DNA from: Sphingomonas folli
GTDB lineage: Bacteria > Pseudomonadota > Alphaproteobacteria > Sphingomonadales > Sphingomonadaceae
DNA: 64,000 nucleotides
Assembly (NCBI RefSeq): GCF_019429525.1
Contig: NZ_JAHXZL010000015.1
Span: 1 to 64,000, forward strand
Direction of reading: 5' to 3'
Shown here: in pieces, positions 33,131 to 43,207 of the stretch
Position numbering within the stretch: position 1 is the stretch's first letter
How the letters are laid out: each line of letters begins with the position of its first letter
Position numbers and translations under genes: made by a program
Notes under the pieces: model-generated
What the model saw: only the letters and a program-made list of their open reading frames with translations
Told to the model about the DNA's origin: nothing
Databases searched by the model: none

Positions 33131-34235
33131 GCAGCTCCGCCCGCGCGCTCTCCAGCCGCCTGTCGATCTCCTGCTTGAAGCGTTCCAGCTCCGTGATGAA
33201 GTCCCTGGTCTCGTCGTAGATCGCGGACTGCGGCAGGTCGCCGATCAAGGTGCGGGCGCGCTCAACCGTCCTGCGCCAGTCCGCGGTCTTCGTCTCGCCC
33301 GTCGCCCGACCGTAGGCTTCCGAAATGCCGATCTCATGGTTTTCAAAATCCGAGATCAACGACGCCTTGTCGTTGCTGATGAGGTAGGCGAGTTCCTTGA
33401 TCTGCTTGGGATTGTGGATGCGTCGAGATCGATCCTGATGTTCGTCGTCGGGCGATATCCAGGCATAAAATCGTTTGATCCGATCCGTGTTAGTGAAGCG
33501 CTTATGATCCTCATCCCAGCCGAACCATTCCCGCAGAGTGCTGTTGCGGTACGCCTCCTCGAAGAGCGAAAAGTAGTCGTTGCGGGCCTTAGCGCCGAAC
33601 TCGTCGTCAGCCCGCATCTGCTCGAGCGCCTTGTACGTTCGATAGAGGCGCCCCACCGCCTGGGGCGACAGGCCGAACTGCTGCCCGGTCGCACGGAAGC
33701 CCTTGCCGTCCTGATCGATCTGCTGGGCGACCAGCTTCGCCCGCTGCGCCGGTTCCCAGTCGCGGACACCGCTGATGTGTCGAATGCCCTGCAGCATCCA
33801 CGAGATGTCCTCTGAGCCGGTGCCCCCGTAGATGAGCACCTGGATCGTAGCAGTCTGCTCGAGCAGTCTCTGCAAGTAGTCGTCGTCGATGCCCTCCTCA
33901 GCGACTGCCTCGTCCTCGATCGCGGCGCGCAGCTTCGTGAGCGAGCGGAACCGGCGGTTTCCCTCGACGACGACGAACTTGCCGTCGTGCCCTTCGATCG
34001 GACGGACGACTATCCGATCCAGCAGCAGAAAACCATTCCGAAGGATGCTGTTGTAGAGGTCGTCGATTCCGTGCTTGTCGATGTTCGTGCGGGCGGATGC
34101 CTGGATGCGTTCGTCTGGGATGCGTCGATCCGGCACCTCGCGGACGTTGTGCTCAGACCAGAAGCGCGGGTTGTTCGGATCGAGGAAGATGTTCGCTACC
34201 GACACCTCCGCGACCTGCAGCTCAGACATGTACAT
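33123..34235 (-). CDS. ParB N-terminal domain protein
   Basis: The 370-aa protein starts at the ATG at 34235 with AGCGGGG before it; the ATG at 34229 is also possible. The N-terminal half has the ParB/Srx fold: VSVANIFLDPNNPRFW, NGFLLLDRIVVRPIEG and KFVVVEGNRRFRSL. A helix-turn-helix-like segment follows (ATGQQFGLSPQAVGRLYRTY). The rest is helical. ParB-fold proteins of this type can bind DNA or hydrolyse CTP or ATP. It precedes and overlaps the Mrr-like nuclease gene. Confidence 0.8.
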   Translation of the reverse strand: MYMSELQVAEVSVANIFLDPNNPRFWSEHNVREVPDRRIPDERIQASARTNIDKHGIDDLYNSILRNGFLLLDRIVVRPIEGHDGKFVVVEGNRRFRSLTKLRAAIEDEAVAEEGIDDDYLQRLLEQTATIQVLIYGGTGSEDISWMLQGIRHISGVRDWEPAQRAKLVAQQIDQDGKGFRATGQQFGLSPQAVGRLYRTYKALEQMRADDEFGAKARNDYFSLFEEAYRNSTLREWFGWDEDHKRFTNTDRIKRFYAWISPDDEHQDRSRRIHNPKQIKELAYLISNDKASLISDFENHEIGISEAYGRATGETKTADWRRTVERARTLIGDLPQSAIYDETRDFITELERFKQEIDRRLESARAELHD

Positions 34236-34489
34236 CGGATGACCCCGCTTTCGTTGCCGACCACAGTACGCTCGGCGGGCGCGCACCTGCAACAGCGTTG
34301 GCGATATGGTAGGGCCAAAGATCGAAAATGCCGCGGCGCTCGCATCCAGACCTGTTCCTGTGGCGTTACGACGCGCCATTCCGGGAGGTGAGTCGACTAG
34401 CGTTGCTCAGATCGTCAGCGATCCTGGTCCCCCGGCAACGGTGTTCGCCGGCCGCGAGAACCAGGTGGACCTTGACCGTCTAAGTTCCC

Positions 34490-35235
34490 GTGCAATGGGA
34501 TAAACGCTTGGCTCAGGTCGTACAATCCTCCCAGCCACCACTCTACTGGCAGCACTTAGAGGACCTGACCGCGGGCGTGGTCGAAGCCGTCTACGGCGTG
34601 GCCCAGGCGAACAGGATCGGTCGTCCTGGTCAGGCGCAGAAGGGGGTAGACGTTCACGCCGCGAGAGCTCGGGTCGGCCGCGTCGGCGTGCAGTGCAAGC
34701 GGCGCGACGATCTGGACGAGAACGACGACCCGCTGCCGAGCGGGGCCGTGACCCGGTCCGTCCTGCTGGCGGAGGTCCGGCAAGCGGAGGCGTTCACGCC
34801 GCGCCTAGACCTATCGATCTTAGCGACTACCGCTAAGCGCGACGCCCACATTCAGCGGTTCGCTCGGGAACTCGATGAAGAACGCGAGGGCATCGGCAGC
34901 TTCGCCGTCCACCTGTGGTTCTGGGACGAATATCCGCGCTGAACAGCCACTCGGACCTCCAGCGGTGGTACTACTCGGAAGTCATAAACCTGAGGAGCGC
35001 GCGCGGCCAGGACCGGCTGATACTCGAGATGGCCGCGACCGCCTTCCACCGACCCGCCTTCACCGACCCGCTGAGCATCGAACAGGTCGACGACCTCGTG
35101 CAGGGGCTGAGGGACTCGCAGGACGCGCGACGGCCGCATGGTCAACGGGAACGCGACGAAGGGCGGGAATTTAGGCGTCGAGTTTTTGAGGATGCACGGT
35201 CTATTTTGCGTTGTCGCCGGACTAAGGCGATCTGA
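34490..35235 (+). pseudogene. Restriction-endonuclease-like gene split by a frameshift
   Basis: The first part (34490-34942) has a PD-(D/E)XK core: RIGRPGQAQKGVDVHAA followed by VGVQCKRRDD. It continues to VHLWFWDEYPR and then stops. In another frame, 34915-35235 reads ISALNSHSDLQRWYYSEVINL, which is the natural continuation of FWDE. One lost base near 34930 explains this. The start is a GTG at 34490. The gene lies on the + strand at the right edge of the defence island. If the shift is real, the nuclease keeps its catalytic core but loses the C-terminal helical part. Confidence 0.65.
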
Positions 35236-35390
35236 GCAGAAGCTCCTCAGCGTACGCTGCGGCTACTAGCATTGCCGGCCCGGACAGTGGGCGCCGGCCA
35301 CCGGCTACGCGATTGCGCGAACCGACTGCCCGCCGCACTCGGCATCGGTGGTAGTCCTCCGGTTATCCGGCCTCGTTTATGCAAGCTCGT

Positions 35391-35858
35391 TCAAGGCCCC
35401 GTGATGGTCGCGAGCATGTTGCCTTCTGCGCGTCGCCGACTGTCGCGTTGATTCGCTCGGACGATGCTGATCCCGAGAGCCATATCGGCTCGGCGCACGA
35501 CATAGGCCTCGTCTGGACCAAAGCACGTCTTCAGGTGCTCAAGCGCTCTGCCGAAGGTCTCGTCTCCGACTGCCCTCCGCACGCCAGCCAGCCACCGTGC
35601 CGAAGCGTAAGGATGTCGCCGTATCCACAAACCTCGTGCGAGATCGGCCACCGCAAGCACCAACCATCCTGCGAGCGCTACAAGCAGTACGAGCGCCGAC
35701 GCCTTATCGCCGAAGAAGGTGACCGTCAGCGAGGCTATCAGCATCATGCCGGAGACTGGCAGATGGATGATCCCCGGCATGCCGCTGAGTGACCCTACCT
35801 CCCATGCGGCGAGCGCCCGGTCGGCCGCGGTCACGGTGTCAGTCGCGCCAGGGATCAT
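35391..35858 (-). CDS. Small membrane protein
   Basis: The 155-aa protein starts at the ATG at 35858, preceded by GGAGGCGG. It has two hydrophobic segments (IIHLPVSGMMLIASLTVTFF and ALVLLVALAGWLVLAVADL) and a soluble C-terminal part with RHPYASARWLAGVRRAVG. The family is unknown. It overlaps the upstream small acidic gene by 20 bases, so they are a pair. Confidence 0.6.
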   Translation of the reverse strand: MIPGATDTVTAADRALAAWEVGSLSGMPGIIHLPVSGMMLIASLTVTFFGDKASALVLLVALAGWLVLAVADLARGLWIRRHPYASARWLAGVRRAVGDETFGRALEHLKTCFGPDEAYVVRRADMALGISIVRANQRDSRRRAEGNMLATITGP

Positions 35859-36135
35859 GTCCGCCTCCGATGCTGTTCCATGAGCCGCTATCGTGCCACT
35901 GCGACGAGCTGTCGTAATGGCATGAGGACGCACCGGAGCTTGCGAAATGCCAGTCGTCATGACGGTGCGCAGTCAGGTCGGTGCCGAAGGGATTGCCGAG
36001 CACATCAACGCCGCCGATGCCACCGGTCATGGGCAGGCCATTAGCGGGGTTTAAAGCAGGCTCAATGGTCGCCGAGAGGCTTGGCGAGGCATGCCAATCG
36101 TCGAACAACGAGGTGATGCGATCCAGCAGTCCCAT
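35839..36135 (-). CDS. Small acidic hypothetical protein
   Basis: The 98-aa protein starts at the ATG at 36135 with GAAGGA before it. It is rich in His, Asp, Gly and Ser, with HRHDDWHFASSGASS and a Trp/His-rich end that could bind metal. There is no signal peptide. It is co-translated with the membrane protein gene downstream. The family is not recognised. Confidence 0.5.
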   Translation of the reverse strand: MGLLDRITSLFDDWHASPSLSATIEPALNPANGLPMTGGIGGVDVLGNPFGTDLTAHRHDDWHFASSGASSCHYDSSSQWHDSGSWNSIGGGHDPWRD

Positions 36136-37302
36136 GGGTCAAAGTCCTTCGCCAATGAGTGCGCAGCGACGTCCATCTGCCCCCCCACAACGACCGTCCA
36201 CCGCGGCCGGGTTCGCGCTCGCTGACGGAGATCGTAGCCCGAATTCTTACGCAAAGATCGGGTCCGCGTCGTTCTCCGTTGCATCCAACTTGGAGGCAAA
36301 CGCCAAGCTCGTCGCAGCGTCCAACATGTGCCCGCCGGATAGTAATTTCTGGGCCACGCAGGCCTTCCTCTGACACGATCGCTGATCCAAAGAACATGGG
36401 GCCGAAGCGGGGCCGCCAGCGATCTTTGATCCTGCAGAAAACGGACGGTCGATCCGCTACGCTGATGATATCAGGATGGCTAACCGTCGGGCGGCAGACC
36501 GCCTGGCATCCAGTCGCTTGAAACGGCTCTCCGCATCTAATCTTGAACGCCAAGCGGAAGCCGCCGTCGCCAGAAGCGGTTCAAAGCCCGACAAGGTGCG
36601 GGCGAGTTTCGCGTTCTCTGTATCTCGGTTTCACAAACGTCGTCGCTTGCCAAAATGCGCTCGCCTGTCGCGACAAAGCCGACTTCAGAGGGCGTCGCTC
36701 GCGCGTGCCGGTCTAGCCCTCAAGCTAGCTTCTAGTTGCAGCTTCCACAGCCGCGCACGTGGGCCAATCGCTTCATCAAAGGACTCGAAGGCGGTCGGGT
36801 ACTGCCAGTGGCGGATGGAGTAGCAGCGAAGCAACCTGGGTTTACGGTGTCCCAGGCGATCGCAAGTGGATCGGATCCTGGTGATGGCTATTTGATCCCC
36901 AAAGCGGGCCAAAGAGCGAACGGGCCGCGTTGGAGAGCGATTTGGAGCGGCATTGAGGCGCGCTGTCCCGCGCGCCTAAGTCTTTGCGGAAACGCGATAA
37001 TCAGGACGTGTTCGACGCTTTGTACGCCAGCCTTATCCGCGCGTACTATGTGCTGAATTGACAGCACACCCTACGCAAGCTTTCGAAAGTGGGGTTATGG
37101 TCGCAAACCAGCGAAACCTTCGCTTCAAAGCGTGCCACTTATCTCTCCAATCCTTGCTCATCTGCCGCGCGGAAGCGCCTTCGTTCCGCATTCGACGCCG
37201 GAACGTGCTCAAGCCCCTTCCCGACCCGCTGAACGAATGTCTGGTTTTCTCATCCGGCTGCTCGATAGCGGACAGGCAGCAATCCACCCGAAACCGCCGC
37301 CT
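36136..37302. other. 1.2-kb stretch without a recognisable gene
   Basis: Open frames here are short and have Arg/Ser-rich shadow-like composition on both strands. The stretch is more AT-rich than its neighbours. One frame on the minus strand (36685-36912) reads HWQYPTAFESFDEAIGPRA, which could be a fragment of a lost gene. No repeat, tRNA or clear terminator was seen. Confidence 0.4.
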
Positions 37303-38196
37303 TCAGTTTCGAAGCTGATGTCCACGAACAGCAGCGACGCCCTCCAGGATGCCATCGACGACAAAGGCCGGTGCTTCATGCGGTAGCCCATGCCCAGCTC
37401 GCGCAGCAACGTTCTGGCGCGCGTTCGTCGACAGCGCGAGGAACTGCCGCTGCATGCGCTGGGTCGCGTCTTCCAACCGGACAGCGATCGGCTCCGACAA
37501 TCCAGGCACCATGCGAAAGCGCGGACTATGGGTCAGCACGATCACGGGCTTCTTACCCAGCGAAGTCAGCTGGCGCGCCTCGCGGGCGCTCGTTCGCATG
37601 TCCAGTCGCTCCTCGTTCTTGCTCGGATCCGTTTGCATGCTGGTGAGGAACGAACGAGCCTCCGTGACCGCCTTTTCCTCGCCCGGCGCCGGAGGAGGCA
37701 AGAGCGCGAGCCATGTCGTGACCTGATCGGGATGCGTCGAGGACACCAACACGAGACCGGCCGTTTCAGCAGGGTATTGCGCAGCGAATACCTGAGCATG
37801 GAGCCCGCCGATCGAATGGCCGACAAGAAGGTACGGGCCCTTCACCTCTGCTGCTGACAATGCGGCATGCAGGTCGTGAGCGGCGTCTGAGCTGGAGCGT
37901 GGACCAGCCGGGGCCGGATCGCTCGCCCCGAGGCCCGCCCGATCATACAAGCAGACGCGAGTCACCGACCCCACCTGCGCAGCGATCGCCTGCCAACCTG
38001 GGTCCTCGACCGGCGCGGTCCCCATTCCGCCATCGATCACCACCGTCGGTGCTCCCGTGCCCTTACAGGAGAGCCGGATTGATCGGTTACCGACATCAAA
38101 GCGCCCGTCAGCAGGCTTCTCCGGAGCAGCCGCTACCTGGCCGGGCGCAATACCGGCGATGCAGGACAAGAGCGCGGCGACGGCTAAGGCGCGCAT
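37303..38196 (-). CDS. Alpha/beta hydrolase, exported
   Basis: The 297-aa protein starts at the ATG at 38196 after GGGAGG. It has a signal peptide (MRALAVAALLSCIAGIAPG) and the alpha/beta-hydrolase fold: TVVIDGGMG, VCLYDRAGLGASD, the nucleophile elbow LVGHSIGGLH with its Ser, and a late His in AARAGHGLPHEAP. The GHSIGG elbow is typical of esterases and haloalkane-dehalogenase relatives. It stands alone and the substrate is unknown. Confidence 0.85.
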   Translation of the reverse strand: MRALAVAALLSCIAGIAPGQVAAAPEKPADGRFDVGNRSIRLSCKGTGAPTVVIDGGMGTAPVEDPGWQAIAAQVGSVTRVCLYDRAGLGASDPAPAGPRSSSDAAHDLHAALSAAEVKGPYLLVGHSIGGLHAQVFAAQYPAETAGLVLVSSTHPDQVTTWLALLPPPAPGEEKAVTEARSFLTSMQTDPSKNEERLDMRTSAREARQLTSLGKKPVIVLTHSPRFRMVPGLSEPIAVRLEDATQRMQRQFLALSTNARQNVAARAGHGLPHEAPAFVVDGILEGVAAVRGHQLRN

Positions 38197-38463
38197 GTAA
38201 GCCTCCCAATCAAGCGTGACGATGTAGGCCTGCCGATGGCCCGACCACAATGACTGTGCTCCGGTTGATTCAGCGGACAAACTATCGATGTCGATGTTCA
38301 ATTAAAGCACGCGAACCGCTGGACTTCACCTGCACCCAGAGCGACAGCACAGCTCGTCTCAGGCGCTGGTGCGGCCGGGTCGCTGCCCCGCCGACACGAT
38401 CGCCGGGGCTGTGGGTGGTGGGAGCGGCACTGGCGCCGCTCTCCTCGAGAACGAGGACCCACC

Positions 38464-38967
38464 ATGCCTAAGCTCACCGACACCCACACGCTCCTGCTCG
38501 CCCATGCCGCACAGCGCCATAGCGGCAGCCTGTTTCCCCTCCCGGAGGCGCTCGCCGGCACGGCGCGGGCGATCAAGGCCATCGCATCGCTGCTACGCCA
38601 GGGCCTCGTTGCCGAGCAGGAGACGCGTGTCGCCGCCGAGATCGCGCGCCAGGATGACGATCGCCGCGTCGGCGTCTTCATCACGCCAGCGGGCCTCACC
38701 GCCATCAACGCCAACGATGGTGACGGCGCCGCAGTCAGCGACGTTGCGAGCGACGCCGATGCCGCCACGCCGCGCACGAAGGTGTCGACGGTGGTGGCGC
38801 TGCTCGAGCGCGACGAAGGCGCGACGCTGCCGGACCTCATAGCAGCCACCGGCTAGCTGCCGCACACCACCCGCGCCGCGCTGACGAGTTTGCGCAAGAG
38901 GGGCCACGCTATCGAGCGCACCCGCCGCGACGAGCTCACCTACTACCGCATCGTGCGGAGCGCCTGA
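38464..38967 (+). pseudogene. DUF3489 protein interrupted by an amber codon
   Basis: This gene reads as a DUF3489 protein of 167 codons: MPKLTDTHTLLLAHAAQRHSG at the start and, after TLPDLIAATG, an in-frame TAG at 38854-38856. It then continues LPHTTRAALTSLRKRGHAIE to a stop at 38967. The family has Trp right after ATG, so TGG has become TAG. The truncated product (130 aa) lacks the winged-helix end. DUF3489-DUF2924-serine recombinase is a frequent alphaproteobacterial set, and the other two follow directly. Both parts are in one frame with no other lesion. Confidence 0.8.
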
Positions 38968-38969
38968 CT

Positions 38970-39373
38970 ATGGCAGACGATCAGATCACAGCGCTGGAGG
39001 CACTGTCCTCCAGCGAGCTGCGCCAGGGCTGGAGCGAAGTCACGGGCAGCGCGGTGCCAAAGGTCAGCCCCAACCTGCTGCGCCTCGCGCTCGCTTGGGA
39101 GCTGCAGGCGCGAGCACACGGCGGCCTCTCGCGCGAGACGACACGCGAGCTCGACCAGCGCAGCCGCGGACACACCAAGACAGCGCGGCCGTCGGCTGGC
39201 ATGCGGCTGGCGCGCGAGTGGCAGGGCCGCCTGCACGTCGTCACCGTCGACGAGGATCAGGTGGTGCGCTGGGACAATCGCGAGTGGCGTTCGCTGAGCG
39301 AAGTCGCGCGTGCGATCACCGGCACGCGCTGGTCGGGACCCGCGTTCTTCGGGCTGAAAAAGAAGGTGGCGGC

Positions 39374-39377
<4 letters not shown>
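38970..39377 (+). CDS. DUF2924 protein
   Basis: The 135-aa protein matches DUF2924: SSSELRQGWSEVTGSAVPKVSPNLLRLALAW, the basic RLAREWQGRLHVV strand and REWRSLSEVARAITGTRWSG at the end. It starts two bases after the DUF3489 stop, and its own stop overlaps the recombinase start (ATGA). It is probably an accessory to the recombinase, such as a DNA-binding directionality factor; this is inferred from constant linkage. Confidence 0.85.
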
Positions 39378-41052
<1,675 letters not shown>

Positions 41053-41056
<4 letters not shown>

Positions 41057-41610
41057 GAGCGGATCCCGAGCGTCTTGCGCGCCGACGCCAGCGCGGCCTT
41101 GCCACGCTTCCCCGCCTTGGCGACGACTGCCTCGGCCGCCTGCTCGACGGCGGCGCCCGCCTCCTCAACAGCGGTCACCGCCTTGCGACCGAGACCGATC
41201 TGCTTGGCGAGCGCGCGGCGGCCCTCGCTATAGCCCGGCGCCACCATCGGATAGTCGGCCTTGAGGCCGAAGCGCGCGCGGTATTCGTCCGGCGTGAGCC
41301 CGTGAGCGGTGAGGTGGCGCTTCAAGCTGGCGTAAGGCTTGCCGTCGATCATGCTGATGATGCGGTCGCGGTTGGCGAGCGACTTTCGTACCGACACCGC
41401 TGGTGTGTGCTCGGACGTCGCCGGCACGGCCTGCTCAGATGTCGGCGCCGTCAGCGACAGGACTGCCTCATGCATCGACTGTAGAATAGCCGGCACGTCG
41501 CTGGCGCTCACGCGCGTGTGCGGGTTGGCGAGCCACGCCATCGTCACCGCGGCGGCCAAGCCGACGGTGTCATTCTGTTCTTCGCCGCTCATCTCGTTAT
41601 CCGAACTCAT
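41053..41610 (-). CDS. MucR/Ros-family transcriptional regulator
   Basis: The 185-aa protein has the MucR core at about residues 85-150: IDGKPYASLKRHLTAHGLTPDEYRARF then DYPMVAPGYSEGRRALAKQIGLG. The usual zinc Cys in the CLEDG motif is replaced (SMIDG), as in some family members. A long Ala/Lys-rich tail follows (AEAVVAKAGKRGKAALASARK), resembling a histone-H1-like basic tail and probably DNA-condensing. I prefer the ATG at 41610, which has GAAGGA six bases before it. It is convergent with the recombinase; their stops overlap. Confidence 0.88.
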
Positions 41611-41703
41611 CGCCATTCCTTCGTCGTAGCACGCGCACTGCTGGTCGGTCACGGGCAACTTGGGCCAGCTTGCACCAAGGCCGTATCAGATCAGGAGCGA
41701 GTG

Positions 41704-41883
41704 TTAACCATCACTGCGCCTGACCGCGTCTACAACATCCGCGATGGTCGTGAGTTCATTTACTAGGCGGCGCAGGTCGCCGACGCGCTCCGGGGCCAGG
41801 GGATCGATCACGACCTTGGCCGAAACGTCCTCCATCAGCATGCCGGCAGCCGTCATATAGCTGCGGATCAGATCGTCGTTCAC
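41704..41883 (-). CDS. Small hypothetical protein, 59 aa
   Basis: This short gene starts with a GTG at 41883 that has GAGGAGGG eight bases upstream, a strong ribosome site. It encodes a helical acidic protein: YMTAAGMLMEDVSAKVVIDP, then ERVGDLRRLVNELTTIADVV. Codon use is normal. No family is known. It lies between MucR and XRE genes on the same strand and may belong to the element's regulation block. Confidence 0.55.
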   Translation of the reverse strand: MNDDLIRSYMTAAGMLMEDVSAKVVIDPLAPERVGDLRRLVNELTTIADVVDAVRRSDG

Positions 41884-41955
41884 GCGCGCCCTCCTCGGGC
41901 ACGACAGAGCCGTGCGCGCACGCAGAAGTCGAGCTGCAGCTTTCGGCCGCGACGA

Positions 41956-42159
41956 TCAGCCGAGCAGATCGCTCGCCGTGAGCGCGAAGGGCGCAGCGAG
42001 CTTCTCGACGACCGTGATCGTCGGATTGCGCGAGCCGCGCTCGATGTCGCTTACATAGGTGCGGTGGACACCGGCACGGTCAGCATAATCCTCCTGGCTC
42101 CAACCCTGTTCGAGCCGGAGGCGGCGCAGATTGGCGGAGAGGCGCTGGCGAACGTCCAC
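41956..42159 (-). CDS. XRE-family helix-turn-helix regulator
   Basis: The 67-aa protein is a single Cro/C1-type domain: NLRRLRLEQGWSQEDYADRAG, then VHRTYVSDIERGSRNPTI and VVEKLAAPFALTASDLL. The start is a GTG at 42159. Proteins of this size are element-borne repressors or restriction-controlling (C) proteins. No restriction gene is next to it. Confidence 0.88.
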   Translation of the reverse strand: MDVRQRLSANLRRLRLEQGWSQEDYADRAGVHRTYVSDIERGSRNPTITVVEKLAAPFALTASDLLG

Positions 42160-42293
42160 GTCGTGCTGAAGAGCGCGATGTCGACGAACGATCTACAGAC
42201 GATGAGAGACATTCCAGTTGATTTGACGCCCGTGTCGAGCATGACGTCAGTCACTGATCGTCGACACACAGGTCGGCGACAGCAGGGAGTGTC

Positions 42294-42806
42294 ATGACCC
42301 AGTTCATCCTTTTCATCGACGATGTCGGTGCCGAGTTCACCAAGGCGCGGGTCACCCGCCGCGACGTGACCGCCTTCTACGAGTGGAAGCCGATCCAGTT
42401 CGTACCGGTCGAGGTTCGCCCGCTCGAGGTGACGGCCGAGGCCGGCGCGGGCAAGCGCGCCGCCGGCGGCTTCCTCCTGCTCGGTCCCGTCGGCGCGGCG
42501 GCGGGTGTGTTGCTCGGCAAGGGGCCAAAGGTCGTGTTCGAGTTCGTGCTACGCGATGGTACGACCCGCAAGGGCGTGGTGCACCAGCGCCACTACCCGG
42601 CGCTGCGGCGCCAGGTCGCCGCCGTCCAGACGTACACGCCCGGCCAGCTGCGCAAGCAGCTCGCCACCGTCGTGATCGTCCTGCTGCTCGTGCCGCTCTG
42701 CATCGGCCTGGGGCTGGTCGGCAGCGCCGTGCTTCTAGCGCTCATCGTCGGTGTGACGGCGCTCGTGCGGCATCTACGCCGCAGCGACACGGAGGCGACG
42801 GCATGA
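42294..42806 (+). CDS. Membrane protein of unknown function
   Basis: The 170-aa protein has a beta-rich soluble N-terminal half (FIDDVGAEFTKARVT, VEVRPLEVTAEAGAG), a Gly-rich hydrophobic stretch (FLLLGPVGAAAGVLLG) and a C-terminal pair of membrane helices (LATVVIVLLLVPLCIGLGLV and AVLLALIVGVTALV). The start has GGGAG before it. It overlaps the lipoprotein gene downstream (ATGA). The pair may form an envelope unit carried by the element. Confidence 0.6.
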   Translation: MTQFILFIDDVGAEFTKARVTRRDVTAFYEWKPIQFVPVEVRPLEVTAEAGAGKRAAGGFLLLGPVGAAAGVLLGKGPKVVFEFVLRDGTTRKGVVHQRHYPALRRQVAAVQTYTPGQLRKQLATVVIVLLLVPLCIGLGLVGSAVLLALIVGVTALVRHLRRSDTEATA

Positions 42807-43129
42807 GGTGGCATCGAGCCGCCGCCCTCGTGCTTGGCGCGGTCCTGAGCGGCTGTGCGGCGACGCCGTGGGACTTTCCGGTCCCGACCATGATCGGCGA
42901 CAAGCAGGGCGTGTCGATGACCGGGTTCATGAAGACCGACAGCGAGGACGAGGTACGCCGGCGCCTCACCGATCGCATGCGCTGCCCGCACGGTCTCGAG
43001 TTCGCCTCGCTCACCACCCGGCGCGCCGACAACAAGCTCGGCACCCACATCCTCCAGTATCAGGCGGTGATGCGGTGTGCTGACGCGGCCCCTCGCCAGA
43101 CACCGCCGGGTAGCCCCACAACCTCGTGA
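42803..43129 (+). CDS. Small lipoprotein
   Basis: The 108-aa protein has a lipoprotein signal (AAALVLGAVLSGC, Cys at about residue 18). The mature part has two further Cys (RMRCPHGLEF and VMRCADAAP), probably a disulfide pair, and an acidic start. It is co-translated with the membrane protein upstream. The family is unknown. The outer-membrane or inner-membrane fate cannot be read with confidence. Confidence 0.65.
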   Translation: MRWHRAAALVLGAVLSGCAATPWDFPVPTMIGDKQGVSMTGFMKTDSEDEVRRRLTDRMRCPHGLEFASLTTRRADNKLGTHILQYQAVMRCADAAPRQTPPGSPTTS

Positions 43130-43132
43130 CAG

Positions 43133-43152
43133 AGCCTCGAAGAGGTGAGGCT
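43133..43152. terminator. Weak hairpin between convergent genes
   Basis: AGCCTC (43133-43138) pairs with GAGGCT (43147-43152) around an 8-base loop. It lies between the lipoprotein gene and the end of the terminase pseudogene. There is only a short T run, so this is a weak call. Confidence 0.3.
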
Positions 43153-43207
43153 TGTCGGGCGGGCAGGCCGCGCTACCCGCCTCTCCTCTTCGTACCTCAG
43201 CCGGCCC

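Noticed and set aside
13599..35235. DptF/DptG/DptH restriction genes
   Set aside because: No gene in the island has the features I know for them; the helicase here has a PLD-like domain and a different context.
37033..37287. Short minus-strand frame in the gene-poor stretch
   Set aside because: No ribosome site or motif, and composition like random frames.
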